From contig JAFYQJ010000014.1 in NCBI GenBank assembly GCA_017547145.1, positions 1 through 64,000 on the forward strand: 64,000 nt of DNA. The letters are read 5' to 3'. Under the pieces are notes generated by a model. That model saw only the letters and a list, made by a program, of their open reading frames with translations. It had not been told where the DNA came from and ran no database searches. This DNA comes from Paludibacteraceae bacterium. Its GTDB lineage: Bacteria > Bacteroidota > Bacteroidia > Bacteroidales > Paludibacteraceae. The position numbers were made by a program, and so were the translations under genes. Within the stretch, counting starts at the first letter, position 1, and the number at the start of each line of letters is the position of its first letter. Shown piece by piece: positions 35,412 to 46,312 of the stretch.

Positions 35412-36827
35412 ATGAAGAATCTATTCTCGGAATTACCTTATAAAGTTGCCGATATTTCGTTAGCTGATTTTGGTCGAAAAGAATTGGTATTAGCCGAAGG
35501 TGAGATGCCAGGTTTGATGGCTTTGCGCAAAAAGTATGGAAAAGAAAAACCTTTGACAGGAGCTCGTATTTCGGGTTCGTTGCATATGACAATACAAACT
35601 GCAATGTTGATAGAAACATTGGTGGAGTTGGGTGCTGAAGTGCGTTGGGCAAGTTGTAATATTTATTCCACACAAGATCATGCTGCAGCAGCAGTTGCAG
35701 CAAAAGGGGTGCCTGTTTTTGCGTGGAAAGGAGAGTCACTTGAGGAGTATTGGTGGTGCACATTACAAGCTTTGACTTTCCCTGAAGGAAAAGGACCTAA
35801 TGTAATCGTTGATGATGGTGGCGATGCTACATTGATGATCCATTTGGGTTACGAAGCTGAAAAAAATCTTTCGGTTTTGGACAAGGAAGTACATGGTGAA
35901 GATGAAAAAGAGTTGTACTCAATTCTAAAAAAAGTATTGAAAACTGACTCAACATTCTTTGGTAGAATGGTGCCTGAAATCCGTGGTGTTTCGGAGGAAA
36001 CCACAACAGGTGTTCATCGTTTGTACCAAATGATGCAAGAAGGCCGTTTGCTTTTCCCTGCCTTCAATGTGAACGATTCGGTAACGAAATCAAAATTTGA
36101 TAATCTTTATGGTTGTCGCGAGTCGTTGGCCGATGGCATAAAGCGTGCAACCGATGTGATGATTGCGGGAAAGGTTGCTGTGGTTTGTGGATATGGTGAT
36201 GTTGGTAAAGGTTGTGCTCATTCAATGCGTTCGTATGGTGCTCGTGTGATTGTTACAGAAATCGACCCAATATGTGCTTTGCAAGCTGCAATGGAAGGTT
36301 TCGAAGTAAAAACTGTTGAAGATGCGCTTGACGAAGGGGATATTTACGTTACCACAACTGGAAATTGCGATATTATTCGAATTGAGCATATCGAAAAAAT
36401 GCGCGATGGAGCAATCGTCTGCAATATCGGTCATTTTGATAACGAAATTCAGGTGGAAAAATTGAAAAATTACGAAGGAATAGAATGTGTGAATATTAAA
36501 CCTCAGGTGGATAAATATACTTTCCCCGACGGACATTCTATTTTGTTGCTTGCCGATGGTCGTTTGGTGAATTTGGGCTGTGCAACGGGTCACCCATCTT
36601 TTGTGATGAGTAATTCGTTTACAAATCAAACTTTGGCTCAAATAGAACTTTTTACAAATAAGTATGAGACAAATGTTTATTGTTTGCCTAAAAAGTTAGA
36701 TGAAGAAGTTGCTCGTTTGCATTTGGAAAGAATAGGTGTAAAACTTACAAAATTGACTCAAAAACAAGCAGATTATATCGGAGTTTCTGTTGATGGACCT
36801 TATAAATCTGATATTTATAGATATTAA
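35412..36827 (+). CDS. ahcY: Adenosylhomocysteinase
   Basis: NAD-dependent S-adenosylhomocysteine hydrolase (471 aa), splitting SAH into adenosine and homocysteine to relieve inhibition of methyltransferases. Visible motifs: [61 protein letters not shown] (catalytic Lys), the NAD-binding [12 protein letters not shown] and the C-terminal [11 protein letters not shown]. Length and C-terminal Lys-x-x-x-Tyr ending are normal. ychF starts 12 nt after the stop. Confidence 0.97.
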   Translation: MKNLFSELPYKVADISLADFGRKELVLAEGEMPGLMALRKKYGKEKPLTGARISGSLHMTIQTAMLIETLVELGAEVRWASCNIYSTQDHAAAAVAAKGVPVFAWKGESLEEYWWCTLQALTFPEGKGPNVIVDDGGDATLMIHLGYEAEKNLSVLDKEVHGEDEKELYSILKKVLKTDSTFFGRMVPEIRGVSEETTTGVHRLYQMMQEGRLLFPAFNVNDSVTKSKFDNLYGCRESLADGIKRATDVMIAGKVAVVCGYGDVGKGCAHSMRSYGARVIVTEIDPICALQAAMEGFEVKTVEDALDEGDIYVTTTGNCDIIRIEHIEKMRDGAIVCNIGHFDNEIQVEKLKNYEGIECVNIKPQVDKYTFPDGHSILLLADGRLVNLGCATGHPSFVMSNSFTNQTLAQIELFTNKYETNVYCLPKKLDEEVARLHLERIGVKLTKLTQKQADYIGVSVDGPYKSDIYRY

Positions 36828-36839
36828 AAAAATAAAAAA

Positions 36840-37940
36840 ATGTCGTTACAGTGTGGAATCGTAGGTTTACCTAATGTTGGTAAATCTACAATATTTAATT
36901 GTCTTTCAAATTCGAAAGCCCAGTCAGCAAATTTTCCTTTTTGTACAATAGAGCCAAATGTTGGTGTTATTAATGTGCCAGATGATAGATTGAATAAATT
37001 GGCAGAGATTGATAAACCTGAACGTGTTGTGCCTACAACTGTAAAAATAGTTGATATTGCAGGATTGGTTAAAGGAGCAAGTAAAGGTGAAGGATTGGGA
37101 AATAAATTTCTTGCAAACATAAGAGAAACCGATGCAATCCTTCATATATTAAGATGTTTTGATGATGATAATATTGTGCATGTCGATGGTTCGGTTAATC
37201 CAGTTAGAGATAAAGAAATTATTGACACTGAATTACAATTGAAAGATTTAGAAACTATCGAAAATCAAATAAAGAAAGTCCAAAAACAAGCTCAAACAGG
37301 TGGTGATAAAAATGCCAAGGCATTGTATGAGATATTGTTGCGTTATAAAGAAGTTTTGGAGCAAGGAAAATCTGCACGAACAGTAGTTCTTGAAAAAGAT
37401 GAACAAAGTGTGGTACGTGATTTGTTTTTATTGACAAACAAGCCTGTGCTATACGTGTGTAATGTTGACGAAAAATCTGTTGTTGATGGTAATAAATATG
37501 TAGAGCAAGTTCGTGAAGCTGTAAAGGGTGAAAATGCTGATGTTTTGATTATTTCAGCAAAAGTTGAATCGGAAATTGCAGAATTAGATTCTTATGAGGA
37601 TCGTCAAATGTTTTTAGAGGAAATTGGTTTGACAGAATCAGGTGGGGCTCGTTTGATACGTGCTGCTTATAATTTGCTTGATTTGCAAACATATTTTACA
37701 ACTGGTGCTGACGAGTCGCGAGCATGGACCTTTACGCGTGGATCAAAAGCTCCACAATGTGCAGGTATAATCCACACCGATTTTGAAAAAGGTTTTATAC
37801 GTGCCGAAGTAATCAAGTATGATGATTATGTGATGTTAGGTAGTGAATCAGCTTGTCGTGATGCAGGGAAATTGAGTGTAGAAGGGAAAGAATATATTGT
37901 GCAAGATGGAGATATTTTACATTTCCGCTTTAACGTGTAA
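36840..37940 (+). CDS. ychF: Ribosome-binding ATPase YchF (Obg family)
   Basis: YchF/OLA1 P-loop protein (366 aa) of the Obg group, using ATP in most studied members and associating with ribosomes under stress. G1 motif GLPNVGKS at residues 9-16, G3 DIAGLVKGASKGEGLGN, and the unusual G4 (CNVDE) of the family. A helical insert lies at about 130-200 and a C-terminal TGS domain (about 280-366: LQTYFTTGADESRAWTF, HTDFEKGFIRAEV). Confidence 0.97.
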   Translation: MSLQCGIVGLPNVGKSTIFNCLSNSKAQSANFPFCTIEPNVGVINVPDDRLNKLAEIDKPERVVPTTVKIVDIAGLVKGASKGEGLGNKFLANIRETDAILHILRCFDDDNIVHVDGSVNPVRDKEIIDTELQLKDLETIENQIKKVQKQAQTGGDKNAKALYEILLRYKEVLEQGKSARTVVLEKDEQSVVRDLFLLTNKPVLYVCNVDEKSVVDGNKYVEQVREAVKGENADVLIISAKVESEIAELDSYEDRQMFLEEIGLTESGGARLIRAAYNLLDLQTYFTTGADESRAWTFTRGSKAPQCAGIIHTDFEKGFIRAEVIKYDDYVMLGSESACRDAGKLSVEGKEYIVQDGDILHFRFNV

Positions 37941-37946
37941 TTGTAA

Positions 37947-39209
37947 TTGAGAAAACTTGTTTTCATATCTTTTGTCTTTTTGCTTTTCTTTTCAGAAACT
38001 AAAGCTTATCTCCCTTATTATGATATTAAGGCGAAAGTAATCACTGGGGGAATTTTAAAGCATACAAAACACCTTGAGAATACCGTAAAAGGTCCAACAT
38101 TAGGGTTGGAGGTTGCAGTAGAATTTCTTCCTCAAGGAAAATGTAATTGGGAAAAATATTGGAATTATCCAATTATAGGTGTTGGCTTTCTTGGTATGGA
38201 TTTGGGAAATACTAAAGTTTTTGGGCAAGCTTTTGCCGTTTACCCTTATCTGTTGGTTCCAATAGTTCGCCAAGAACACTTCCTTTTTAATTTTAAAGTT
38301 GGTGCAGGTATAGCTGTTTTGACAAAAACATGGTATCATTGCGATACTCAAAGTGGTGTAGATGCCCCAACTGCAAATGCAGCAATTGGCTCTCATTTAA
38401 ATGTATTTTTGCCGATAGGTTTTACGTTCGATTTTCCTATAAAAAAAGGTTTTATGGTAATTTCGGACTTGATGTTGAATCATATTAGTAATGGTAGTTT
38501 TATACAACCAAACTCGGGCTTAAATATTATTAATGGCTTTGTTGGGGTGGCTTATAGACCGAATTGGAGAGAGTATATGTTTCCTTGGAATGATTATATA
38601 AAACCTAGGGAGAAAAATTATCAGCTTGAACTAGCGATGGGTGGAGGTGCACGTCAGTTGTATTACAAGGATAAAAAGTTTTATGGAGTAGCGTCAGCTC
38701 GTTTTTCGTTTTATAAAATGTTAACCAATTTTTATAAAATAGGTGCTTCGGTTGATGCTTTTTATGATGGAGTTTTTGTTAATCAAGGTGAGACTGGTGG
38801 TAATTATCACACAACTTATAAACGTTATTCTATTGCAGAAAATAAAACTAAAAATAAATTTAGAGTAGGTTTGTCGTTAGCAAATGAATTTGAAATTGGA
38901 CGAGTTACTGCAGGTATTCATTGGGGATTTTATGTCTTTGATCCAATAAGAAATGCTTATAAGCTTGGAACAAATCCAAAATATGAGAAAAAAGGATATC
39001 CTCATCGCCCATTTCTTTACTCGTATAATATAGAGAAAGAAGATGGGTGGAATTATTTCCGTTTGTTGTTGAAGTGTAAAATAGTAGATAATTTTTTTGT
39101 TAGTGCGTCATTGAAAACTCATTTACAAAAAGCAGAGTTTTTTGATATAGGTTTTGGTTATACTTTTCAGTTTAAAAATAAGCGAGCATCTTATGCGACG
39201 TTATATTAA
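37947..39209 (+). CDS. PagL-like lipid A 3-O-deacylase (acyloxyacyl hydrolase family)
   Basis: Predicted outer-membrane enzyme (420 aa) removing acyl chains from lipid A. A signal peptide (about 20 residues, ending KAYLP) is followed by alternating barrel strands. The motif LNHISNGSFIQPNSGLN near residue 180 contains the His-x-Ser and downstream Asn-x-Gly-Leu pattern of PagL active sites. The protein is about twice the length of Pseudomonas PagL, with a second barrel-like half (residues 210-420) of unknown role. The only sensible start is a TTG at 37947, 6 nt after ychF. Confidence 0.78.
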   Translation: MRKLVFISFVFLLFFSETKAYLPYYDIKAKVITGGILKHTKHLENTVKGPTLGLEVAVEFLPQGKCNWEKYWNYPIIGVGFLGMDLGNTKVFGQAFAVYPYLLVPIVRQEHFLFNFKVGAGIAVLTKTWYHCDTQSGVDAPTANAAIGSHLNVFLPIGFTFDFPIKKGFMVISDLMLNHISNGSFIQPNSGLNIINGFVGVAYRPNWREYMFPWNDYIKPREKNYQLELAMGGGARQLYYKDKKFYGVASARFSFYKMLTNFYKIGASVDAFYDGVFVNQGETGGNYHTTYKRYSIAENKTKNKFRVGLSLANEFEIGRVTAGIHWGFYVFDPIRNAYKLGTNPKYEKKGYPHRPFLYSYNIEKEDGWNYFRLLLKCKIVDNFFVSASLKTHLQKAEFFDIGFGYTFQFKNKRASYATLY

Positions 39210-39239
39210 AATACGCTGAATTTCTTGGCTAAAAAACGT

Positions 39240-39263
39240 TAACACTCCTTAATCGTGTTTTTT
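39240..39263 (+). terminator. Weak terminator before atp operon
   Basis: AACAC/GTGTT short stem followed by seven T, lying between the deacylase gene and the atpD promoter. Confidence 0.5.
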
Positions 39264-39270
39264 TATTTGC

Positions 39271-39278
39271 TATCTTTG
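39271..39278 (+). promoter_or_regulatory. Promoter -7 box for atp operon
   Basis: TATCTTTG matches TAnnTTTG, 36 nt before atpD. No TTTG at consensus spacing. Confidence 0.6.
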
Positions 39279-39290
39279 TACAAAATTTGA

Positions 39291-40817
<1,527 letters not shown>

Positions 40818-40822
40818 TAAAG

Positions 40823-41074
40823 ATGAGATTAGAGATAATATCACCAGAAGGTTTAGTTTTTGAAGGAGAAGTGAGTTCTATTTCTGTTCCGGGTATGTAT
40901 AGTGCTTTTACTATACTAAAGAATCATGCTCCGATTATTTCCTCTTTGTCAGAGGGTAAAGTAGTATATGTTTTGATGGATGGTAAGGAGAATGAACTTT
41001 TTGTAAATGGTGGTTTTGTTGAGGTTGGTAATAATGTAGTTACTATTTGTATAGAAAAATCAATAGAGCAATGA
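40823..41074 (+). CDS. atpC: ATP synthase subunit epsilon (short form)
   Basis: Epsilon subunit (83 aa) of the F1 central stalk: N-terminal beta-sandwich only (LEIISPEGLVFEGEV, MYSAFTILKNHAP, FVNGGFVEV). The C-terminal helical hairpin that acts as an inhibitory arm in the 130-140-aa forms is absent. The frame ends cleanly and overlaps the next start (ATGA), so this looks like a natural short form rather than a truncation. Confidence 0.93.
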   Translation: MRLEIISPEGLVFEGEVSSISVPGMYSAFTILKNHAPIISSLSEGKVVYVLMDGKENELFVNGGFVEVGNNVVTICIEKSIEQ

Positions 41075-41445
41075 AAAGAATGATTTTTGTAGGTCTCTCA
41101 ACATTAATGATTTGTGCGGCATTATTATTAATTTTGTTGTATTATTGTTTCTCTGAATATTATCATAATCTTTTTGTGTTCGTTCCTATTTATTTTATAG
41201 TCTTTTTTGTAGTAGAATTTGCTTTGTTAAACGTGTATAGGAAAGATAGCGGAGCTAAAAAGTTGAATATATTTTTATTGTTTAAGGTTGTAAAGTTTTT
41301 TGTTTCTATTTGCATACTTTTTTTGTGGATAAAATTTATAGATAAAAATAATATTAGTTTTTCGTCTGTTTTTCTCATACTTTATTTTGTGAGTTTGATG
41401 TTAGAAGCTATAGGATTTTCAAAAATAATGAAGAAGAATGAATAA
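41071..41445 (+). CDS. AtpI-like four-helix membrane protein
   Basis: 124-aa protein with about four hydrophobic segments (starting near residues 5, 35, 68 and 95). It occupies the place in the atp operon where other phyla carry atpI, a factor assisting c-ring assembly. Sequence similarity to AtpI is not obvious, so the role is inferred from position and topology. The ATG at 41071 overlaps the atpC stop, and the gene overlaps atpB by 8 nt. Confidence 0.7.
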   Translation: MKRMIFVGLSTLMICAALLLILLYYCFSEYYHNLFVFVPIYFIVFFVVEFALLNVYRKDSGAKKLNIFLLFKVVKFFVSICILFLWIKFIDKNNISFSSVFLILYFVSLMLEAIGFSKIMKKNE

Positions 41446-42484
41446 AAAATTCTTTACAATATTATTACTCTTGTTTGTTTGCTTGGGTTTGTGGGCAAAT
41501 GAAAAAGAGTCTACTCCAAAAGTAGATGTTAAAAGTGTCATTTTTGATCATATATCTGATGCTTATGAATGGCATATTACTACTATTGGTGAAAAGCATA
41601 TAACAATACCTTTGCCTATTATTGTTTATGGAGAAACAAATGGATTTAAGGTGTTTATGTCATCCCAATTGCATCATCATGATTCTTATTGTGGTTATCA
41701 ATATGGTGCTAAAGAAGGAAAATATGCAGGGAAAATAGTAGAGTTGAATGCTAGAGGGGAAGAGGTTCGTCCATGGGATTTTTCATTAACTAAAAATGCT
41801 GTAGCAATTATCATAAATTGTATTCTTTTAGCTGTGGTTATACTATGGGTAGCTAGTTGGTATAAAAAGAAACCTATGGAAGCACCAAAAGGTTTTCGTG
41901 GAGCTTTAGAAATGCTGATAATGAGTATTCAGGATGATTTGATAAAACCATGTATTGGAAAGGATTATAGAAAATATTCTCCATATCTATTGACAGCATT
42001 TTTCTTTATCTTTTTTAATAATTTAATGGGATTAATACCACTTTTCCCTGGTGGAGCAAATACTACTGGAAATATTGCAGTTACATTGGTATTGGCTTTG
42101 TTTACATTTTTTGCGGTAAATATATTTGGTACGAAAGAGTATTGGAAAGAAATACTTTGGCCTGATGTGCCTATTTGGATGAAGGCTATTCCTTTGATGC
42201 CTATTATTGAGTTGTTTGGTATTTTCACAAAACCATTTGCTTTGATGATTCGTTTGTTTGCTAATATAATGGCAGGTCATTCGATAGTTTTAGGCTTAAC
42301 TTGTTTGGTGTTTATTACTGCATCAATGGGAGCTGCCGTTTGTGCAGGAATGACTTTTGTTTCTGTATTCTTTACAATTTTTATGGATTGTTTGGAACTT
42401 TTAGTAGCATATATACAAGCATATGTTTTTACAATGTTATCATCGGTATTTATTGGTTTGTCAAAGGTGGAACATCATAGTTGA
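41438..42484 (+). CDS. atpB: ATP synthase subunit a, with N-terminal extension
   Basis: Membrane a subunit (348 aa) forming the proton half-channels against the c-ring. The core (residues of about 115-348) has the essential Arg in MIRLFANIMAGH, preceded by LMPIIELFGIF. The first about 110 residues are an extension with a signal-peptide-like start (ends LWANEK) and a periplasmic stretch with several His (HHHDSYCGYQYG), as known for Bacteroidota a subunits. Confidence 0.95.
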   Translation: MNKKFFTILLLLFVCLGLWANEKESTPKVDVKSVIFDHISDAYEWHITTIGEKHITIPLPIIVYGETNGFKVFMSSQLHHHDSYCGYQYGAKEGKYAGKIVELNARGEEVRPWDFSLTKNAVAIIINCILLAVVILWVASWYKKKPMEAPKGFRGALEMLIMSIQDDLIKPCIGKDYRKYSPYLLTAFFFIFFNNLMGLIPLFPGGANTTGNIAVTLVLALFTFFAVNIFGTKEYWKEILWPDVPIWMKAIPLMPIIELFGIFTKPFALMIRLFANIMAGHSIVLGLTCLVFITASMGAAVCAGMTFVSVFFTIFMDCLELLVAYIQAYVFTMLSSVFIGLSKVEHHS

Positions 42485-42537
42485 GAATTATAAATTTATA
42501 GATAAAAGAAGATTATTAACCTTAAAAAATTAAAAGT

Positions 42538-42762
42538 ATGTTATTAGAATTATTTAGCGCACAATTTGGTGCAACATTAGGAGCAGCATTAGCAGTAATT
42601 GGAGCCGCATTTGGTATTGGAAAAATTGGTTCAAGTGCTATGGAGGCTATCGCTCGTCAACCAGAATCAGCAGGTGATATTCGTACAACAATGATTATTG
42701 TTGCTGCCTTGATTGAAGGTGTTGCATTGTTTGCAGTTGTAGTTTGTTTAATGGCATTATAA
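42538..42762 (+). CDS. atpE: ATP synthase subunit c
   Basis: Proteolipid c subunit (74 aa), two transmembrane helices joined by the polar loop ARQPE. The ion-binding Glu is in AALIEGVALF on helix 2. Neither a Gln at the equivalent helix-1 site nor a Ser/Thr after the Glu is seen, so proton rather than sodium coupling is expected. Confidence 0.96.
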   Translation: MLLELFSAQFGATLGAALAVIGAAFGIGKIGSSAMEAIARQPESAGDIRTTMIIVAALIEGVALFAVVVCLMAL

Positions 42763-42775
42763 AAAGATTTAGATT

Positions 42776-43270
42776 ATGTCATTGCTAATGCCAGAAACAG
42801 GTTTGGTGTTTTGGATGCTGTTAGCATTTGGAATTGTATTTTTTATATTGGCAAAATTTGGTTGGCCAATTATTACTGGAATGGTTGAAAAGCGAAGTGT
42901 CTTTATAAATGATTCAGTGAAGGCTGCCGAAGAAGCAAATAAGCAATTAGAAAATATAAAAATAGAAACAGCTGCAATTTTGGCTAATGCTCAGCAAGAA
43001 CAAATGAAAATATTGAATGAGGCTTCTGAACTTCGTAATCAAATTATACAAGAAGCAAAAGAAAATGCTATTGTGGAATCTCAAAAAATAATTGAAAATG
43101 CTAAACGTCAGATTCAATTAGAAAAAGAAAAAAGTTTAGAAGCAATGAAAAATCAGATAGCAGAACTTTCTTTAGATATAGTAGAAAAAGTTCTTCGTGC
43201 TGATTTGCAAAAAGATAAAAGTCAATCAGAAATGATTGAAAAACTCTTAAATGAAATAACTTTGAATTAA
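42776..43270 (+). CDS. atpF: ATP synthase subunit b
   Basis: Peripheral-stalk b subunit (164 aa): one N-terminal membrane helix (MLLAFGIVFFILAKFGWP) and a long charged coiled coil. Length is normal. It starts 13 nt after atpE; atpH follows 1 nt later. Confidence 0.95.
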   Translation: MSLLMPETGLVFWMLLAFGIVFFILAKFGWPIITGMVEKRSVFINDSVKAAEEANKQLENIKIETAAILANAQQEQMKILNEASELRNQIIQEAKENAIVESQKIIENAKRQIQLEKEKSLEAMKNQIAELSLDIVEKVLRADLQKDKSQSEMIEKLLNEITLN

Positions 43271-43271
43271 T

Positions 43272-43808
43272 ATGAATTCGGGATTGATTGTAACTCGTTA
43301 TGCTAAGGCTCTTTTAACTTCTTCGGAGGAACAAGGTGAGAGTTTGAATATATATAAACTGATGTCGACATTGGTTGATAGCTTTGCACAACATAATACG
43401 TTACAATCTGTGTTGAAAAATCCTACATTATCTATTGCTCAAAAAAAAGAGTTGATAACAGTAGCATCGGGCAATTTTTCGAACACATTGTTTGAACTTT
43501 TTATCGATTTGTTGTTAAAAAATAGAAGAGAGGATTTTTTGCAGCGAATAGCACTTAACTTCTGTGATCTTTATAGAAAAAATTTTAATATTTGTATGGG
43601 GAGGTTGGTGACAGCTGTTCCTTTGGATAAGAAAACCGAAGAGGCAATTTGTGCATTTTTAAGAAAACATTCGCAACAAGAGGTAGAACTTAAAACGGTA
43701 ATTGACGCTAATATTTTAGGAGGATTTATTTTAGATGTTGAAGAAGAACGCCTTGATGCATCTATTGCAGGGCAACTTCATAAAATAAGAAAAAATCTAG
43801 TGAAATAG
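43272..43808 (+). CDS. atpH: ATP synthase subunit delta
   Basis: Delta subunit (178 aa; OSCP family) linking the peripheral stalk to the top of F1. N-terminal [16 protein letters not shown] and C-terminal [22 protein letters not shown]-like pattern are family features. Normal length. Confidence 0.94.
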   Translation: MNSGLIVTRYAKALLTSSEEQGESLNIYKLMSTLVDSFAQHNTLQSVLKNPTLSIAQKKELITVASGNFSNTLFELFIDLLLKNRREDFLQRIALNFCDLYRKNFNICMGRLVTAVPLDKKTEEAICAFLRKHSQQEVELKTVIDANILGGFILDVEEERLDASIAGQLHKIRKNLVK

Positions 43809-43851
43809 GTTAATTATTAAAAGTGAAAAGCAGTTAGAAAATAAGAAAAAT

Positions 43852-45441
43852 ATGGCTGAAAATATAAAAGTAAGTGAAGTATCAGATGTCTTGCGTCAGC
43901 AATTAGCTGGACTTAATCTTGATGTTCAGTTTGAAGAGGTAGGAACGGTTCTTCAAGTTAGTGATGGAGTTGTTCGTATCTATGGATTGAAAAACGCAGA
44001 ATCAAATGAATTGTTAGTGTTCGAAAATGGAATGAATGCCATTGTAATGAACTTGGAAGAAGACAATGTCGGTGCTGTACTTTTAGGTAATAGTGAAAAA
44101 ATAAAAGAAGGATTTACTGTTAAACGAACTCATCGTATTGCTTCAATTCGTGTGGGTGAAGGAATGTTGGGTAGAGTTATCGACCCTCTTGGAAACCCTT
44201 TAGATACTAATGATCCTATTGTTGGAGAATTACTCGAAATGCCTCTTGAAAGAAAGGCTCCTGGTGTTATTTATCGTCAACCTGTAAATGAACCATTGCA
44301 AACTGGCTTGAAGGCTGTTGATGCTATGATTCCGATTGGTCGCGGACAACGTGAGTTGATTATTGGAGACCGTCAAACAGGAAAAACAAGTATTGCTATA
44401 GATACTATTATTAATCAGCGTGCAGCTTACGAAGCTGGTAGTCCTGTTTATTGTATCTACGTCGCAATCGGTCAGAAAGGTTCTACTGTTGCGGCATTAG
44501 TAAATACGTTGAGAGAGAAGGGAGCAATGGATTATACTGTTGTTGTTTCGGCTACTGCTGCAGATTCGGCTGCTATGCAATATTTTGCACCATTTGCGGG
44601 TGCTGCTATTGGAGAATATTTCCGTGATACAGGACGTCATGCTTTGGTAGTATATGATGACTTGTCAAAACAAGCAGTTGCTTATCGCGAAGTTTCATTG
44701 ATTCTTCGTCGTCCTTCTGGTCGTGAAGCTTATCCTGGTGATATATTTTATTTACATTCTCGTTTGTTGGAACGTGCTGCAAAAATTATTAAACAACAAG
44801 AAGTAGCTGAACAAATGAACGATTTGCCAGAATCACTAAAAGGAAAGGTTAAGGGTGGAGGTTCACTTACAGCTTTACCTATTATTGAAACTCAAGCAGG
44901 TGATGTCTCTGCATATATCCCAACAAATGTTATTTCAATTACCGATGGACAAATATTTTTGGATACCGATTTGTTTAATCAAGGTAATAGACCTGCTATT
45001 AATGTCGGAATATCTGTTTCGCGTGTAGGGGGAAATGCACAAATTAAAGCGATGAAAAAGGTTGCTGGTACATTGAAAATTGACCAAGCACAATATCGTG
45101 AGTTAGAGGCATTCTCGAAATTTGGAAGTGATATGGATGCCGTAACAGCAATGACTATTGATAAGGGACAAAAAAATACACGTTTGTTAGTACAACCAGT
45201 GTATTCGCCAATGTCGGTAGAAAAACAAATTGCAGTACTTTATTGTGGTACAAATGGTTTGTTATCAGATGTCCCACTAGATAAGGTTTCGTTATTTGAA
45301 AAAGAATTGATTAAAGTTTTGGAGTTGAAACATCAAACAGATGTCCTTGATGTATTACGTAGTGGAGTTATCAATGACGATGTTTGTGATATAATAAAAA
45401 CAGAAGCAAGTATTATTTCAAAACAAATAAATAAAGATTAA
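43852..45441 (+). CDS. atpA: F1Fo ATP synthase subunit alpha
   Basis: Non-catalytic alpha subunit (529 aa). Walker A GDRQTGKT at residues 172-179, the [17 protein letters not shown] segment, [17 protein letters not shown], and the arginine finger region in [11 protein letters not shown]. Preceded by a 43-nt gap; atpG follows 2 nt after its stop. Confidence 0.98.
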   Translation: MAENIKVSEVSDVLRQQLAGLNLDVQFEEVGTVLQVSDGVVRIYGLKNAESNELLVFENGMNAIVMNLEEDNVGAVLLGNSEKIKEGFTVKRTHRIASIRVGEGMLGRVIDPLGNPLDTNDPIVGELLEMPLERKAPGVIYRQPVNEPLQTGLKAVDAMIPIGRGQRELIIGDRQTGKTSIAIDTIINQRAAYEAGSPVYCIYVAIGQKGSTVAALVNTLREKGAMDYTVVVSATAADSAAMQYFAPFAGAAIGEYFRDTGRHALVVYDDLSKQAVAYREVSLILRRPSGREAYPGDIFYLHSRLLERAAKIIKQQEVAEQMNDLPESLKGKVKGGGSLTALPIIETQAGDVSAYIPTNVISITDGQIFLDTDLFNQGNRPAINVGISVSRVGGNAQIKAMKKVAGTLKIDQAQYRELEAFSKFGSDMDAVTAMTIDKGQKNTRLLVQPVYSPMSVEKQIAVLYCGTNGLLSDVPLDKVSLFEKELIKVLELKHQTDVLDVLRSGVINDDVCDIIKTEASIISKQINKD

Positions 45442-45443
45442 TA

Positions 45444-46301
45444 ATGGCATCTTTAAAAGAGATAAAATCTCGTATTTCTTCTGTTAATTCAACAATGAAG
45501 ATAACATCTGCCATGAAAATGGTGGCTTCAGCGAAATTACGAAAGGCTCAAAAAAATAGTGAAGCATTTATCCCTTATCAACAAAAATTGGAAGGAATGC
45601 TTTATAATTTTCTTTCGGCAGAAGAGCATTTTACAACACCTTTCGCCGAGCAGCGTGAGGTGAAAAGAGTTGCTATTGTTGTTTTATCTTCTAATTCAAG
45701 TCTTTGTGGTGCATTTAATTCTAATGTTATAAAAGAATTAGATAAGACATTAAATATATATAAGGAGTTAGGCACTGAAAATATTTTAATATTCCCTGTG
45801 GGAAAAAAGGTGTATGACTTTTGCCGAAAATCAGGATATAAGGTACCAGAATTAAACCATTTGATAGATTCGCCTAGATATGCACCAATGGTTGATTTTG
45901 CTGATGAATTAATACAACTATTTCTTGAAAAGAAAGTCGATAAGGTAGAATTAATATACCAACATTGTAAGAGTACGTCTACGCAACAACTTTTGCATCA
46001 GAATTTTTTGCCAATGTCGCTTGATGCAAAAGATAAAGTTACAAGTTCGCTTGACTATTTAGTAGAACCGAATAGAAGTTTGATTATAAGAGACTTGTTA
46101 CCAAAAGTTTTGCGTTTGAAAATATATGTTGCATTGCTTGATTCGTATGCCGCAGAACAAGCAGCACGTACTGTTGCTATGCAAGTGGCAACAGATAACG
46201 CTAATGATTTATTGCAAGAGTTGACAATACAATATAATAAAAGTCGACAACAAGCAATTACCAACGAATTATTGGATATTATTGGTGGTTCACAATCCTA
46301 A
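45444..46301 (+). CDS. atpG: ATP synthase subunit gamma
   Basis: Central-stalk gamma subunit (285 aa). N-terminal helix LKEIKSRISSVNSTMKITSAMKMVA and C-terminal helix ending TNELLDIIGGS are the two strands of the rotor coiled coil; the VLSSNSSLCGAFNSN motif lies between them. Last gene of the operon, 11 nt before dxr, with no clear terminator. Confidence 0.97.
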   Translation: MASLKEIKSRISSVNSTMKITSAMKMVASAKLRKAQKNSEAFIPYQQKLEGMLYNFLSAEEHFTTPFAEQREVKRVAIVVLSSNSSLCGAFNSNVIKELDKTLNIYKELGTENILIFPVGKKVYDFCRKSGYKVPELNHLIDSPRYAPMVDFADELIQLFLEKKVDKVELIYQHCKSTSTQQLLHQNFLPMSLDAKDKVTSSLDYLVEPNRSLIIRDLLPKVLRLKIYVALLDSYAAEQAARTVAMQVATDNANDLLQELTIQYNKSRQQAITNELLDIIGGSQS

Positions 46302-46312
46302 ATTCTATAAAA

